From NCBI GenBank assembly GCA_965371665.1, contig CBDUZI010000004.1:1-58387 (forward strand): DNA of 58,387 bases, written 5' to 3'. Positions within the stretch are counted from its first letter, which is position 1. Each line of letters begins with the position of its first letter. The stretch is from JAUVAV01 sp965371665. Its GTDB lineage: Bacteria; Oederibacteriota; JAAXVQ01; JAUVAV01. A program made the position numbers and the translations under genes. The notes beneath the pieces are model-generated. The model was not told the origin of the DNA and made no database searches. It saw nothing but the letters and a program-made list of their open reading frames with translations. Positions 33,257 to 41,355 of the stretch are shown piece after piece.

Positions 33257-34422
33257 TTTCCAGCAAACTAGGGCGCATTCCGCCTTATGTTCTGGCACAG
33301 GTGGTGGCAGAGACAAAAGCGGCTAGAATCCGGGGAGAAGATATAATCGACTTCGGCATGGGAAATCCGGACATGCCTACGCCCCGGCATATCGTAGACA
33401 AGCTGGTGGAGGCGGCGTCCAAACCGCAGAACCACCGTTATTCGGCGTCCAAAGGAATTTATAAACTGCGCGAAGCGGTCTGCCGATGGTATCAGCGGCG
33501 TTTCCAGGTGAATCTGGATCCCGAGACCGAAGCCATTGCCGTTATCGGCGCCAAGGAAGGCATTTCCCATTTTATGCTGGCTTTGCTAAATCCCGGCGAT
33601 TCGGTAATCGTGCCGATACCCTGTTATCCCATTCATGCTTACTCCGTCGTATTGGCCGAGGGAAACGTGATCGGCGTTCCTGGCCGGACGGGGGAAGAAA
33701 TCCTTCTGAGAATTGCCGAGGTTTGTAAAAATACCCGGCCCAAGCCGCGGGCCGTACTTCTCTCCTACCCGCATAATCCTACCGGTTCCATCGTGGACCT
33801 GGCATTCTTTGAGCGGGTATTAGAATTGGCCAAATCCGAGAATTTACTGGTAATTCATGATCATGCCTATGCGGAACTGTGTTTTGAGGGGTATCAATCT
33901 CCCAGCATACTCCAAGTGCCCGGCGCCAAGGAGCGGGCTGTGGAATTTTACTCGCTTTCGAAAACCTACAATATGCCCGGATGGCGGATCGGGTTCATGG
34001 TGGGAAACCGTGAAGCCGTGGCTCTGCTGGGTCGTATAAAAAGCTATCTGGATTACGGCATATTTACGCCTATCCAAATCGCTGGTCTTTGGGCTCTGAA
34101 CGGCCCGCAGGATTGCGTGGCCGAGATAGTGCAAACTTACGCCGCGCGCCGGGATGTTCTGGTGGATGGATTAAACCGCTTAGGCTGGGAAACCACCAAA
34201 CCCCGGGCGACTATGTTTGTCTGGGCCGCTATTCCGGAGCGCTTTCGAAACATAAACGCGGTGGAATTTTCCATGCGCTTGCTGCGTGAGGCCAAGGTGG
34301 CGGTCTCGCCCGGGACTGGTTTTGGAGTGGAGGGCGAAGGATATATTCGTTTCGCCTTAATTGAAAATCTGGAGAGAACCAGACAGGCACTTAAGGGGAT
34401 TAAAAGGGTGTTAAATACCTAA
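33253..34422 (+). CDS. class I/II aminotransferase (AlaC / LL-DAP aminotransferase-like)
   Basis: 389 aa from ATG 33253, chosen because GGAAGGTG lies just upstream and it forms an ATGA overlap with the kinase gene; an in-frame ATG at 33238 is an alternative. PLP fold type I: DFGMGNPDMPTP, IAVIGAKEGISH, Tyr/Asp in SYPHNPTG and HDHAYAEL, Schiff-base Lys237 in SLSKTYNMPGWRIGF, and the C-terminal Arg in GYIRFALIEN. Close in style to glutamate-pyruvate aminotransferases and to LL-diaminopimelate aminotransferase; alanine or lysine/peptidoglycan precursor synthesis is likely. Confidence 0.88.
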   Translation: MISSKLGRIPPYVLAQVVAETKAARIRGEDIIDFGMGNPDMPTPRHIVDKLVEAASKPQNHRYSASKGIYKLREAVCRWYQRRFQVNLDPETEAIAVIGAKEGISHFMLALLNPGDSVIVPIPCYPIHAYSVVLAEGNVIGVPGRTGEEILLRIAEVCKNTRPKPRAVLLSYPHNPTGSIVDLAFFERVLELAKSENLLVIHDHAYAELCFEGYQSPSILQVPGAKERAVEFYSLSKTYNMPGWRIGFMVGNREAVALLGRIKSYLDYGIFTPIQIAGLWALNGPQDCVAEIVQTYAARRDVLVDGLNRLGWETTKPRATMFVWAAIPERFRNINAVEFSMRLLREAKVAVSPGTGFGVEGEGYIRFALIENLERTRQALKGIKRVLNT

Positions 34423-34517
34423 AGGACTGTGGCGGTTCTTTGGGGAAGATTGACAACCGGCAGACTGAACCAGAAACGGCTTCTTTCTTCCGGAGATTTT
34501 AGGGTACAGGAGGTATT

Positions 34518-34991
34518 ATGGAAAAAATATTTTTAACTCCGGAAGGGTTGGAAAAACTTAAAAACGAACTGGCTGTGCTTACCGGAACCCGGAGACGGGA
34601 GGTCACGCAGGCGATTAAAGTGGCGCGTGAACACGGAGATCTTTCAGAAAACGCGGAGTACGATGCGGCCAAAGAAGAGCAAGCCAAGCTGGAATGGCGC
34701 ATCAGTCAATTGCAGGATCAGTTGGCTAAAGCCCGGTGTATTGATAAATCCAGTATTCCCGCAGGACAAATTTCCATAGGTCAGCGTGTCCGCCTCCAGG
34801 ATATTGATCGAAATGAAGAATTAGAGTATGTCTTAGTCTCCCCGGCCGAGGCTGATTTTGAGAGGGGCAGGATTTCCATCACCTCGCCCATCGGTAAGGG
34901 CCTGGTCGGAAAGAAAGTGGGAGAATCAGTAGAGATTAAAATTCCGGCCGGTCTGCAGCGCTACCGCATAATTTCCGTTGAGAATTTGTAA
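34518..34991 (+). CDS. greA: transcription elongation factor GreA
   Basis: 157 aa, ATG with CAGGAGG. N-terminal coiled coil with tip residues in REHGDLSENAEYDAAKEEQA (about 39-58) that reach the RNA polymerase active site, and a C-terminal FKBP-like domain with ISITSPIGKGLVGKKVGE. Standard length. Confidence 0.97.
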   Translation: MEKIFLTPEGLEKLKNELAVLTGTRRREVTQAIKVAREHGDLSENAEYDAAKEEQAKLEWRISQLQDQLAKARCIDKSSIPAGQISIGQRVRLQDIDRNEELEYVLVSPAEADFERGRISITSPIGKGLVGKKVGESVEIKIPAGLQRYRIISVENL

Positions 34992-35312
34992 TATATCAGG
35001 TGTTGCTTAGAGTATCACCGGCATCTGTAGGGCCGGCCCCCCTTGTCCTGAGCAAAGCCGAATGGTGAAAAATGGATTGAGAAGTTAGAAAATTTGCACC
35101 CCGAAGGGGTGAAACATACCAGCTCAGGGCAGCGCCCTGGGAATATGGGCTATCCAGCGCCGGAGGTTTTTCTAAGATGATACCAAATTACGGGAAACAG
35201 CATAATGATTTTTTATTTTGGAGTTGGGGTATAAAATACCGGTTTACTTTTATATTAAATAATAGTATCATATATAGTATCAAATATAGTACCAGAAAGG
35301 ATGTGAAATAAG
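34992..35312. repeat. intergenic repeats before the toxin-antitoxin genes
   Basis: Contains a fragment of the GTAGGGCCGGCCCC type (about 35027-35041) and a REP-like unit TTGCACCCCGAAGGGGTGAA...CAGGGCAGCGCCCTG (35093-35150). The latter matches the arms flanking the broken REP-type transposase at 36417. The right end holds the antitoxin operator. No gene is supported. Confidence 0.6.
35263..35294 (+). promoter_or_regulatory. three 12-bp-phased iterons, probable toxin-antitoxin operator
   Basis: TAGTATCA (35263-35270), TAGTATCA (35275-35282) and TAGTACCA (35287-35294) are spaced exactly 12 bp apart just upstream of the antitoxin start and overlap a TTTACT-17-TATCAT promoter-like sequence. This is the expected place for autorepression by a Phd/YefM antitoxin-toxin complex. 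Confidence 0.55.
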
Positions 35313-35597
35313 ATGTCTATGAGTATTACGGAAGACATTAAATCGGTTTCTGATTTAAAGAAAAAAACTAATGAAATTTTCAAACAGATGCATCGCACGG
35401 GGCGCCCGATTGTTGTTACAGTTAATGGCAAACCTGATGCTGTTTTGCTTGATGTGGAAATTTTTGAGAAAAAATTAAAGGCACTAAATATCGGTGTGCT
35501 ATTAACTGAAGCTGAAACCGAAGTGAAAGCGGGGCATATTCGACCAGCGCGGGATTTTTTAAAGGAGCTTAAGCACAGTGCGAAAATATCATGTTGA
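35313..35597 (+). CDS. type II antitoxin, Phd/YefM family
   Basis: 94 aa, ATG after AAAGGATG. The N-terminal two thirds read as a Phd/YefM DNA-binding fold: SVSDLKKKTNEIFKQM then RPIVVTVNGKPDAVLLDVEIFEK. The C-terminal tail would wrap the toxin. It overlaps the toxin gene by 20 bp, the usual arrangement for coupled antitoxin-toxin translation. Confidence 0.85.
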   Translation: MSMSITEDIKSVSDLKKKTNEIFKQMHRTGRPIVVTVNGKPDAVLLDVEIFEKKLKALNIGVLLTEAETEVKAGHIRPARDFLKELKHSAKISC

Positions 35598-35889
35598 AAT
35601 TACCCGAATAGCTGAACTTGATATACAGGAAGTTTTCGAATATATTTTGAGCGATAATCATAAAGCGGCAATAAAGTGGGTGGGGGAAATAGAACGTCAG
35701 ATTGATTCACTGGAAAAATGTCCTTTGCGGTGTGCCGTTATTCCGGAAACAAAAGAATTGGGAAAAACTTACCGCCATATTATTTTTGGCAATTATAGAA
35801 CCATTTTTAAAATCGGAGGTTCAAAGGTAATCATAATGCGAGTGCTTCACGCTTCACGCTTGCTTGATCTGCAAATGTTTGAAAAATAA
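35578..35889 (+). CDS. type II toxin, RelE/ParE family
   Basis: 103 aa, GTG start inside the antitoxin gene. The fold pattern is ParE/RelE: VEITRIAELDIQEVFEYI..., WVGEIERQIDSLEKCP, and a C-terminal YRHIIFGNYRTIFKI... followed by IIMRVLHASR. RelE enzymes cut mRNA in the ribosome and ParE proteins poison gyrase; the residues seen do not decide between them, though the RVLHASR ending is common in ParE-like proteins. It appears intact. Confidence 0.85.
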   Translation: MRKYHVEITRIAELDIQEVFEYILSDNHKAAIKWVGEIERQIDSLEKCPLRCAVIPETKELGKTYRHIIFGNYRTIFKIGGSKVIIMRVLHASRLLDLQMFEK

Positions 35890-36416
35890 AATAGAATCCG
35901 GCCCGTGCAGATATCTGAAAAGGTGAGTTGGTTTTCGTAGGGGCGGAGTTCCATCTCCGCCCTAAAGGGATGTGTCAAAGGGCGTGGCCGCCCATTGAAT
36001 ATTGGCATGAACTTGAAAGCACGGGCCGGTCCCTACATTCAGGGGGGGTGCCAAAAGGCATTTTTAGAATATTCGCAATTTCTCGTCATTCCGGCGAAAG
36101 CTCTGGACTAAAGCATCCCGGACAGGCCGGAATCCGGGAAATCATTGTAATATAAGCAGCATGCGTCCTGGTTCCCGGTCTGTCCGGGACGACGAACAAA
36201 AAACACCTCACCTAATGAAAAGAGTCTTGGATATTACCCAAGGCTCTCAAAGTACTAAGAACGCAAAAATGAGAGCAGTGGAATAGTTGATCAGTAGACC
36301 GCACTTGAACTTCTACTGTTCAACTGCTCCATTGTTAAATTGCTCTGATTTTCGCGGAGCGAAAATCAGGCTCCCCACAGTGGCCGACGTTAGAACCAAG
36401 ATCATCCATCAAATAA
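35890..36416. other. repeat-rich intergenic region
   Basis: 527 bp without a supported gene. It contains an R4 unit (35934-36037, TTCGTAGGGGCGGAG... to ...GGTCCCTAC), a core-type palindrome (36083-36196, CGTCATTCCGGCGAAAGC... to ...GTCCGGGACGACGAAC) and a small hairpin GATTTTCGCGGAGCGAAAATC (36347-36367). Confidence 0.6.
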
Positions 36417-36854
36417 CGGATTTATTTATTCCCACTTGTTTTCAGTACCAAGAACAGAACAAAAGCCATTCCTGAAAACATCATATCTGAGCTACATGCT
36501 TATTTAGCAGGGGCTTGCAGAAAACAAGGGGCGGAAGCCTATCGGGTGGGTGGTACGTTTGATCATGTGCATATCGCTTGTGCGTTACCTCGCACGCTAT
36601 CTGTAAGTAAACTGGTGGAAGAAATTAAAAAAACTTCCTCAGCATGGACAAAGGCTCAACATGAAGAATGTGGCCTGTTCTCATGGCAACTCGGCTATGG
36701 AGCATTTTCTGTTGGGATCTCTCAATTACAGGATTTAATTCGGTATATTGACCGACAAAATGAACACCATAAACAACGATCTTTTCAGGATGAATTCCTG
36801 GATTTGCTTAAAAAGTATAATGTTGATTATGACGAACGTTATTTGTGGCAATGA
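36417..36854 (+). pseudogene. IS200/REP-associated Y1 transposase, N-terminally broken
   Basis: The frame is open from 36417 (in-frame TAA just before, at 36414) to TGA 36852-36854 and reads PLVFSTKN, then a helix with ELHAYLAGACRKQG, the HUH motif DHVHIAC, KLVEEIKKTSSAW, and the helix with the nucleophilic tyrosine LIRYIDRQNEHH. This is the single-domain Y1 (IS200-like, REP-associated) transposase family. The usual start (M-S-x-x-x-x-Y-x-HLVFSTKNR) is missing: there is no ATG, GTG or TTG before VFSTKN, the expected HLVFS reads PLVFS, and an in-frame stop precedes it. An internal GTG at 36546 would give only the last 102 residues. The HUH and Tyr residues are intact, so loss is recent. The gene lies among palindromes of the kind such enzymes mobilise. 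Confidence 0.75.
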
Positions 36855-37389
36855 GTATGTTTCGCCCCTTCAGGGCTGAAATCTGTGGTATATCCAAGGA
36901 CCCAGAGCGTTGCTCTGGGCTATTATGTTTCACCCCGGTGGGGTGGATAACAAAACCCTAAATGTCATTGGTCAGCAAATTTGACCCCTGAATCGCCCTC
37001 TGAAACGTAAGCGTCAAATTAACTACAGATAGTTACCTGAAAGGCAGCGGCTGTAATTATCAATTTGAAATCGGCAGCAGATACTCGGCCTTGATCCGGC
37101 GTGCAGGAAGTGAAAAAATTTATAACCCAATGATTTCCTGGATTCCGGAGCAAGGCCGGGATGACAACTTAACCATGAACTTAAGAATTCTGATACAGGC
37201 ACTTGAAGGCACGGGCCGGCCCCTACGACTGACAGGACAAGCAAGTATGTATATTCAATGGGCGGCCACGGAGGGCCGCCCATTGAATATCAGAATGCAC
37301 TTGAAAACACGGGCGGGCACGGAGGCCCGCCCCTACGAAAATCCAACATGCCTAATTCATGCAAACCGTAGGGCCAACGGCCCCTACAT
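36855..37389. repeat. REP-like and R4 palindromes between the broken transposase and lptG
   Basis: Contains CGCCCCTTCAGGGC and CCCAGAGCGTTGCTCTGGG and CACCCCGGTGGGGTG hairpins (36870-36955), a fragment of the GATTCCGG core (37139-37165), R4 units around 37188-37347 and 37367-37388, and the perfect hairpin at 37251-37290. The last unit abuts the lptG stop codon. Coding-like frames here are repeat artefacts. Confidence 0.7.
37251..37290. repeat. perfect 17-bp inverted repeat within R4 array
   Basis: ATATTCAATGGGCGGCC (37251-37267) and GGCCGCCCATTGAATAT (37274-37290) are exact reverse complements with a 6-nt loop. One arm is repeated at 35988-36002. Confidence 0.9.
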
Positions 37390-38499
37390 TCAGCGCTGCG
37401 CCTTGCGCATGAGATATAGACCCAGAAGGCCAAAGATGATGTTGGCAATCCAGACGGATAACAGGGGGGGCAGAGTCCCATTTTTACCGAAAGAACTGCC
37501 TACGGCGATAAAGCCGATGTAGAAAAAACCGGTTAATAAGGTTAATACAAAGCCAACGGCCACCCAAAGCATGGCCCGTTTTCCGGTAGGAAAAATAAAG
37601 GGCAGGGAGACTCCCAGCAGAGTTAAAATGAAATTGGCAAAGGGAAAAGATAGTTTCAAGTGAAAATTGACTTCCTCGTTGCGGGGGTCGCTTCCGGTTT
37701 CCTTTAGTAAATTGATGCGGTAACGCAGCTCCTTCAAAGTCATGGCCAGGAGTTGATCGGAATCTTTTTCTTCACGGATAAAATCCAGGGGGGCTTCTTT
37801 AAAAGGGAGGCTGAGGGACTCGAATTTCTTGAATTCCGTGACCATTCCCTTGGAATTAAAGCGGCGCATCACGCCGTCTTCGAATATCCATTGGCCCTCG
37901 AGCCAGCGTCCCCGGGGCGCATCCAGTCTTTGTTTGATGGTCTGCCCGGGCCCCAATTCCAATAAAATCACATCAAACATATGGCCGGCCCAGGCATCCA
38001 GGTGTTTGATATGCAGGATCCGCCGGCCGGAAGCGCTGCGCGTAACTCCATCCCGGCGGGAACGAAATGATTGATCGGCTTTATGCTCAATATTCACCCG
38101 CTTAATATGATGGGCCCGGGGATTGGTATAAGGGATTACCACTTCATTAAATATCATGACCATTCCTACCATCAGCAAAACCGCTGCCAGAATGGGAAAG
38201 GCCACCTGGTAGAACCCAATGCCGCAACTGCGCATGGCTATCAACTCGTTATGCCTGGCCAATTGCCCCAAAGCAAAGAGTGAGGCCAGCAAACAGGACA
38301 AAGGCAGGATCTGGACCAGAAAGTATGGTATGCGGTAAAAATAATAGAGGATGATCAGGGAGGGGGACGGGTGATGATTGACAAAAGTGCGCATTTCATC
38401 CACTAACTGGGAAATAATGTAAAGACCTAAGAAAACCAGGATAGTAAAAACCAGGGGTTTAAAAAATTCCTTTAGGAGATAGCGGGAAAGGGTACTCAT
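37390..38499 (-). CDS. lptG: LPS export ABC transporter permease LptG
   Basis: 369 aa, starting at ATG 38499, one base after the lptF stop, with AAAGGGAAAA upstream; an in-frame start 12 codons further up lies inside lptF. YjgP/YjgQ fold: three TM helices at each end flanking a periplasmic beta-jellyroll. Typical features are STLSRYLLKEFFKPLVFTIL, then LPLSCLLASLFALGQLARHNELIAMRSCGI, and the C-terminal VSLPFIFPTGKR. With LptF and an LptB ATPase (not in the window) it extracts LPS from the inner membrane. Confidence 0.9.
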   Translation of the reverse strand: MSTLSRYLLKEFFKPLVFTILVFLGLYIISQLVDEMRTFVNHHPSPSLIILYYFYRIPYFLVQILPLSCLLASLFALGQLARHNELIAMRSCGIGFYQVAFPILAAVLLMVGMVMIFNEVVIPYTNPRAHHIKRVNIEHKADQSFRSRRDGVTRSASGRRILHIKHLDAWAGHMFDVILLELGPGQTIKQRLDAPRGRWLEGQWIFEDGVMRRFNSKGMVTEFKKFESLSLPFKEAPLDFIREEKDSDQLLAMTLKELRYRINLLKETGSDPRNEEVNFHLKLSFPFANFILTLLGVSLPFIFPTGKRAMLWVAVGFVLTLLTGFFYIGFIAVGSSFGKNGTLPPLLSVWIANIIFGLLGLYLMRKAQR

Positions 38500-38500
38500 A

Positions 38501-39658
38501 TCAATATTTTTTCCCTTTGAATGGCCGGCGCGCAAAGAAAGGGGGACGCTCCTTTAGAACCCATGCCAGGCCGTATAGGCCGGTTCCGATCAGGAGGAAA
38601 TTTGGGAACCACATCGCCCAAAAGGGCGGGATACTTCCTTTGGAACCAAGGGTTTCGCCCAGGGAAAGAAGAATATAATAGAGAAATATTAATAGCACGC
38701 CGGAAAAATAGGCGAAGTAGCGGCCGGACCGGGGCGCCAGAATTCCCAGAGGAGCGCCCAGTAAAAGAAAAGCCAGGCAGGCAAAGGGAATTGATGATTT
38801 TTTATGATATTCCACCCGCAGCCAATTCACGTTTTCTCCTTTTTTCTTCTGTTGCCGGATTTGCTCCCTGATTTCCGCCATGGACATCTCCCGTGCGCTT
38901 TTACCGGAATTTTGATTTTTATCCGCTAAGGCACGGTTAATATCCAGATCCAGGAAATTAGTATGGAAGTCGATCCGGGAAAAAGCCTCAGGGTCGTCCG
39001 GCGGCACAATTTGCATAAAGCCGTTTTCCAGCTTGAGCACCACCCGGCGGTTTTCATCATCAGTTATCAATCGGCCTTGCTGTGCCATAAGGGTACGGAT
39101 AGGATCATCCGGCGCGCGGCCTTTTACAAAAACTACTACATCCCGGAGTTCTCCGGTGATAGGGTTTTTGTCCCCTACGCGGAAGACATATCCATCAAAA
39201 TCCTCGACAAAAACATGCTCGCGAATGACTATGGCGGCCCGCTGGCTGATAATATTGAAATAAAGATTACGATAAGCAAAATTAGCCTGCGGAAGAATGG
39301 TATTGTTGAACCATATCATTATAACTGTCAAACCCGCGCCCATTATCAAGATGCGGAACACCAGGGAAAGCATGGAAATACCGGAAGCTTTCATGGCCAT
39401 AATCTCCTGGTCGTTTTTCAAACGGGAGAAAGCGACCATGACCGCTACCAGACAAGCCATGGGAATGGTAATTGCAAAAGTGGAAGGCAGGATATATAGC
39501 AGCAATTTTCCCACAATAAATACCGAGATGCCGTATTTAACAATAAGGTCGGAGAGCGTAAATATCTTATCCATAATCAGGAGAAAAGTAAAAATGGTGG
39601 TTCCCATCAGGAAAGGAAAGATATGCTCCCGGACTACGTAGGCAGGCAGGGTTTTCAC
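38501..39658 (-). CDS. lptF: LPS export ABC transporter permease LptF
   Basis: 385 aa, GTG start overlapping the preceding glycosyltransferase stop by 4 bp (GTGA). YjgP/YjgQ family: MKTLPAYVVREHIFPFLMGT, the coupling-helix region MVAFSRLKNDQEIMAMKASG, a periplasmic jellyroll and C-terminal LLLGAPLGILAPRSGR. Which of the two paralogues is F and which is G is assigned by order and similarity only. The adjacent GT-C gene, lptF and lptG form a minus-strand envelope operon. Confidence 0.88.
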   Translation of the reverse strand: MKTLPAYVVREHIFPFLMGTTIFTFLLIMDKIFTLSDLIVKYGISVFIVGKLLLYILPSTFAITIPMACLVAVMVAFSRLKNDQEIMAMKASGISMLSLVFRILIMGAGLTVIMIWFNNTILPQANFAYRNLYFNIISQRAAIVIREHVFVEDFDGYVFRVGDKNPITGELRDVVVFVKGRAPDDPIRTLMAQQGRLITDDENRRVVLKLENGFMQIVPPDDPEAFSRIDFHTNFLDLDINRALADKNQNSGKSAREMSMAEIREQIRQQKKKGENVNWLRVEYHKKSSIPFACLAFLLLGAPLGILAPRSGRYFAYFSGVLLIFLYYILLSLGETLGSKGSIPPFWAMWFPNFLLIGTGLYGLAWVLKERPPFFARRPFKGKKY

Positions 39659-41190
39659 AGCCGGGGCTCCGATCGTTGTTTATCCGGATCCTCGGGCGGA
39701 CGGAGGAATTTATGCGCATGGTAAAATCTGATTTCCCGGATGAGGCGAGGGCCCTGCCGGACTATGAAAGGTTCCAGCGGCTCAAGGGAAAGAAAGCGGG
39801 AACGGATATGGTCGATTTCCCAAGCATGTTCGCAGACATAAAGCGCATCCCGGCCGTAAAGTTCCGGCGCCCGGTTCCAGAAACGATATTGATTTCTGGC
39901 CGGTTCGTTCCGGGCGAATAATTGAACTTCCGGACGGCCCGGGGTGTAAAAAGAAAGTATGCCGGCCAGTTGATAGCGGCGCGCGGCCAGAAAGGGGACG
40001 GCTCCTCCGGATTTATTCAGTTCCTCCAGGCGGCGCTTGGTTTCTGCGCCGATCCCGGACCAGCCCCGGATACGATCCATGGATTGGGCCGCCCGGCCTT
40101 TAAGCGGAAGGACTGACCAGGCTGATTCCAGATGTACGGTTAGGGTGAGCAGGGACGCACTTAGCAGTACCGCGAGTATCCAGCGCGCGGTCAAAAGGCG
40201 GCGCCTGGTTTCGAGTTTTTGAACGGCCCAGCCGGCCAGGATAGCCAGGGCCGCCGGATAGGCCGGAGCCGGCCAATTGGCATAGACATTTTTATGGAAA
40301 GCAAGCATAAGGAAAAAGATAAGTATGGGCGCGGAAAAACAGGCGAGGAAAAGGAAATTCTGCGAGTCAGCATCCCGTCTCCGCCATTGCTGCCAGGCAA
40401 TTACAGGCGCGGCTAGGCAGAAGGCGCCCAGCAAAGGTGTCATTACGCCCAATTGGCCGCCGAGGAAATTAAAAACGGTTTTCAGCGACAGGGAGAAGTG
40501 CCGGCCGGCTCCGGCTAAATTGCCAATATGGCCGAAAGAAGACCAGGCATGAGCCGCATTCCATAAAATAATCGGCAAGACCATGACCAGAACGATTAAA
40601 CCCACCAGATAGGGCTGAGGCCGGCGCCACCAGACTCTTTGCGGCGGTGAGCATAGCAGAAACAAGGCCAGCGAAGGAACAAACATGAGCATGGTGTATT
40701 TGGACAGGACTCCGAAACCTACGGCCAGGGCGCCTAAAATCCAGCCGGGTTTCCAGTCTTCAAACAAGGCGCGATAAAAGCACCAGAGAGCGCCTATCCA
40801 GGCGCTCAACATAATGGAATCATGCATCATCAGCACCGCCCCGACCGAAAAAAGCAAAGCTGATTGGAGGCCAAGGAAAGCATACCAGGCCGTACGGTTG
40901 CTTTGAAAAAGCCGCCGTACCAGGTCAAAGAACAGCCAGGCAGTTAAAAAGGCGAGAACAACGGATCCCAGCCGCACGCTCCATTCATTGGTCATACCCG
41001 TCAGTGAAGTGAAAAAGCGGATAACCAGGGCCAACATAGGTCCCTGGTCGTAATAGGACCAGTCAAGGTGGCGTGACCAGGTCCAATAATACGCTTCATC
41101 CGGGCATAATTCAAAAAGGCCGATAAATACCAGACGCAGCGCGGTAAGTAGAGAAAGCGTGAGCCAAAATAGCTTTTTATAGCTTTTCAA
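39655..41190 (-). CDS. GT39/ArnT-type integral membrane glycosyltransferase (GT-C)
   Basis: 511 aa, TTG start with AGGAG upstream. About 10-12 TM helices; the first periplasmic loop carries the catalytic-type acidic motif CPDEAYYWTWSRHLDWSYYDQGP, characteristic of GT39 and ArnT-like lipid-linked sugar transferases. A periplasmic C-terminal part follows after residue 350. Located upstream of lptF/lptG, it may modify lipid A, LPS or surface proteins. The donor and acceptor are not predictable. Confidence 0.85.
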   Translation of the reverse strand: MKSYKKLFWLTLSLLTALRLVFIGLFELCPDEAYYWTWSRHLDWSYYDQGPMLALVIRFFTSLTGMTNEWSVRLGSVVLAFLTAWLFFDLVRRLFQSNRTAWYAFLGLQSALLFSVGAVLMMHDSIMLSAWIGALWCFYRALFEDWKPGWILGALAVGFGVLSKYTMLMFVPSLALFLLCSPPQRVWWRRPQPYLVGLIVLVMVLPIILWNAAHAWSSFGHIGNLAGAGRHFSLSLKTVFNFLGGQLGVMTPLLGAFCLAAPVIAWQQWRRRDADSQNFLFLACFSAPILIFFLMLAFHKNVYANWPAPAYPAALAILAGWAVQKLETRRRLLTARWILAVLLSASLLTLTVHLESAWSVLPLKGRAAQSMDRIRGWSGIGAETKRRLEELNKSGGAVPFLAARRYQLAGILSFYTPGRPEVQLFARNEPARNQYRFWNRAPELYGRDALYVCEHAWEIDHIRSRFLSLEPLEPFIVRQGPRLIREIRFYHAHKFLRPPEDPDKQRSEPRL

Positions 41191-41355
41191 TTATTCACTC
41201 CTGGGAATTTGTATTTATAATACAAGATAATCCGCAGCTTGCGGTAAAATAATTAATTATAAACTTTGGGTGAAAAAGTTCATTTTTATTTTTTTGGGAA
41301 AACATATTGTTGTTCAGATTAAGCATCGCTCAATTTAGGTGGAAATAACCCCTAA
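41191..41355. other. intergenic, nothing recognised
   Basis: A+T-rich 165 bp separating two minus-strand genes. A small palindrome CCGCAGCTTGCGG (41232-41244) is the only structure seen. Confidence 0.5.

Noticed and set aside
37007..37023. Shared 17-mer with 58337-58353 (GTAAGCGTCAAA.TAAC) as a repeat family or attachment site
   Set aside because: Only about 17 bp agree with one mismatch and the flanks do not match; too short to support.
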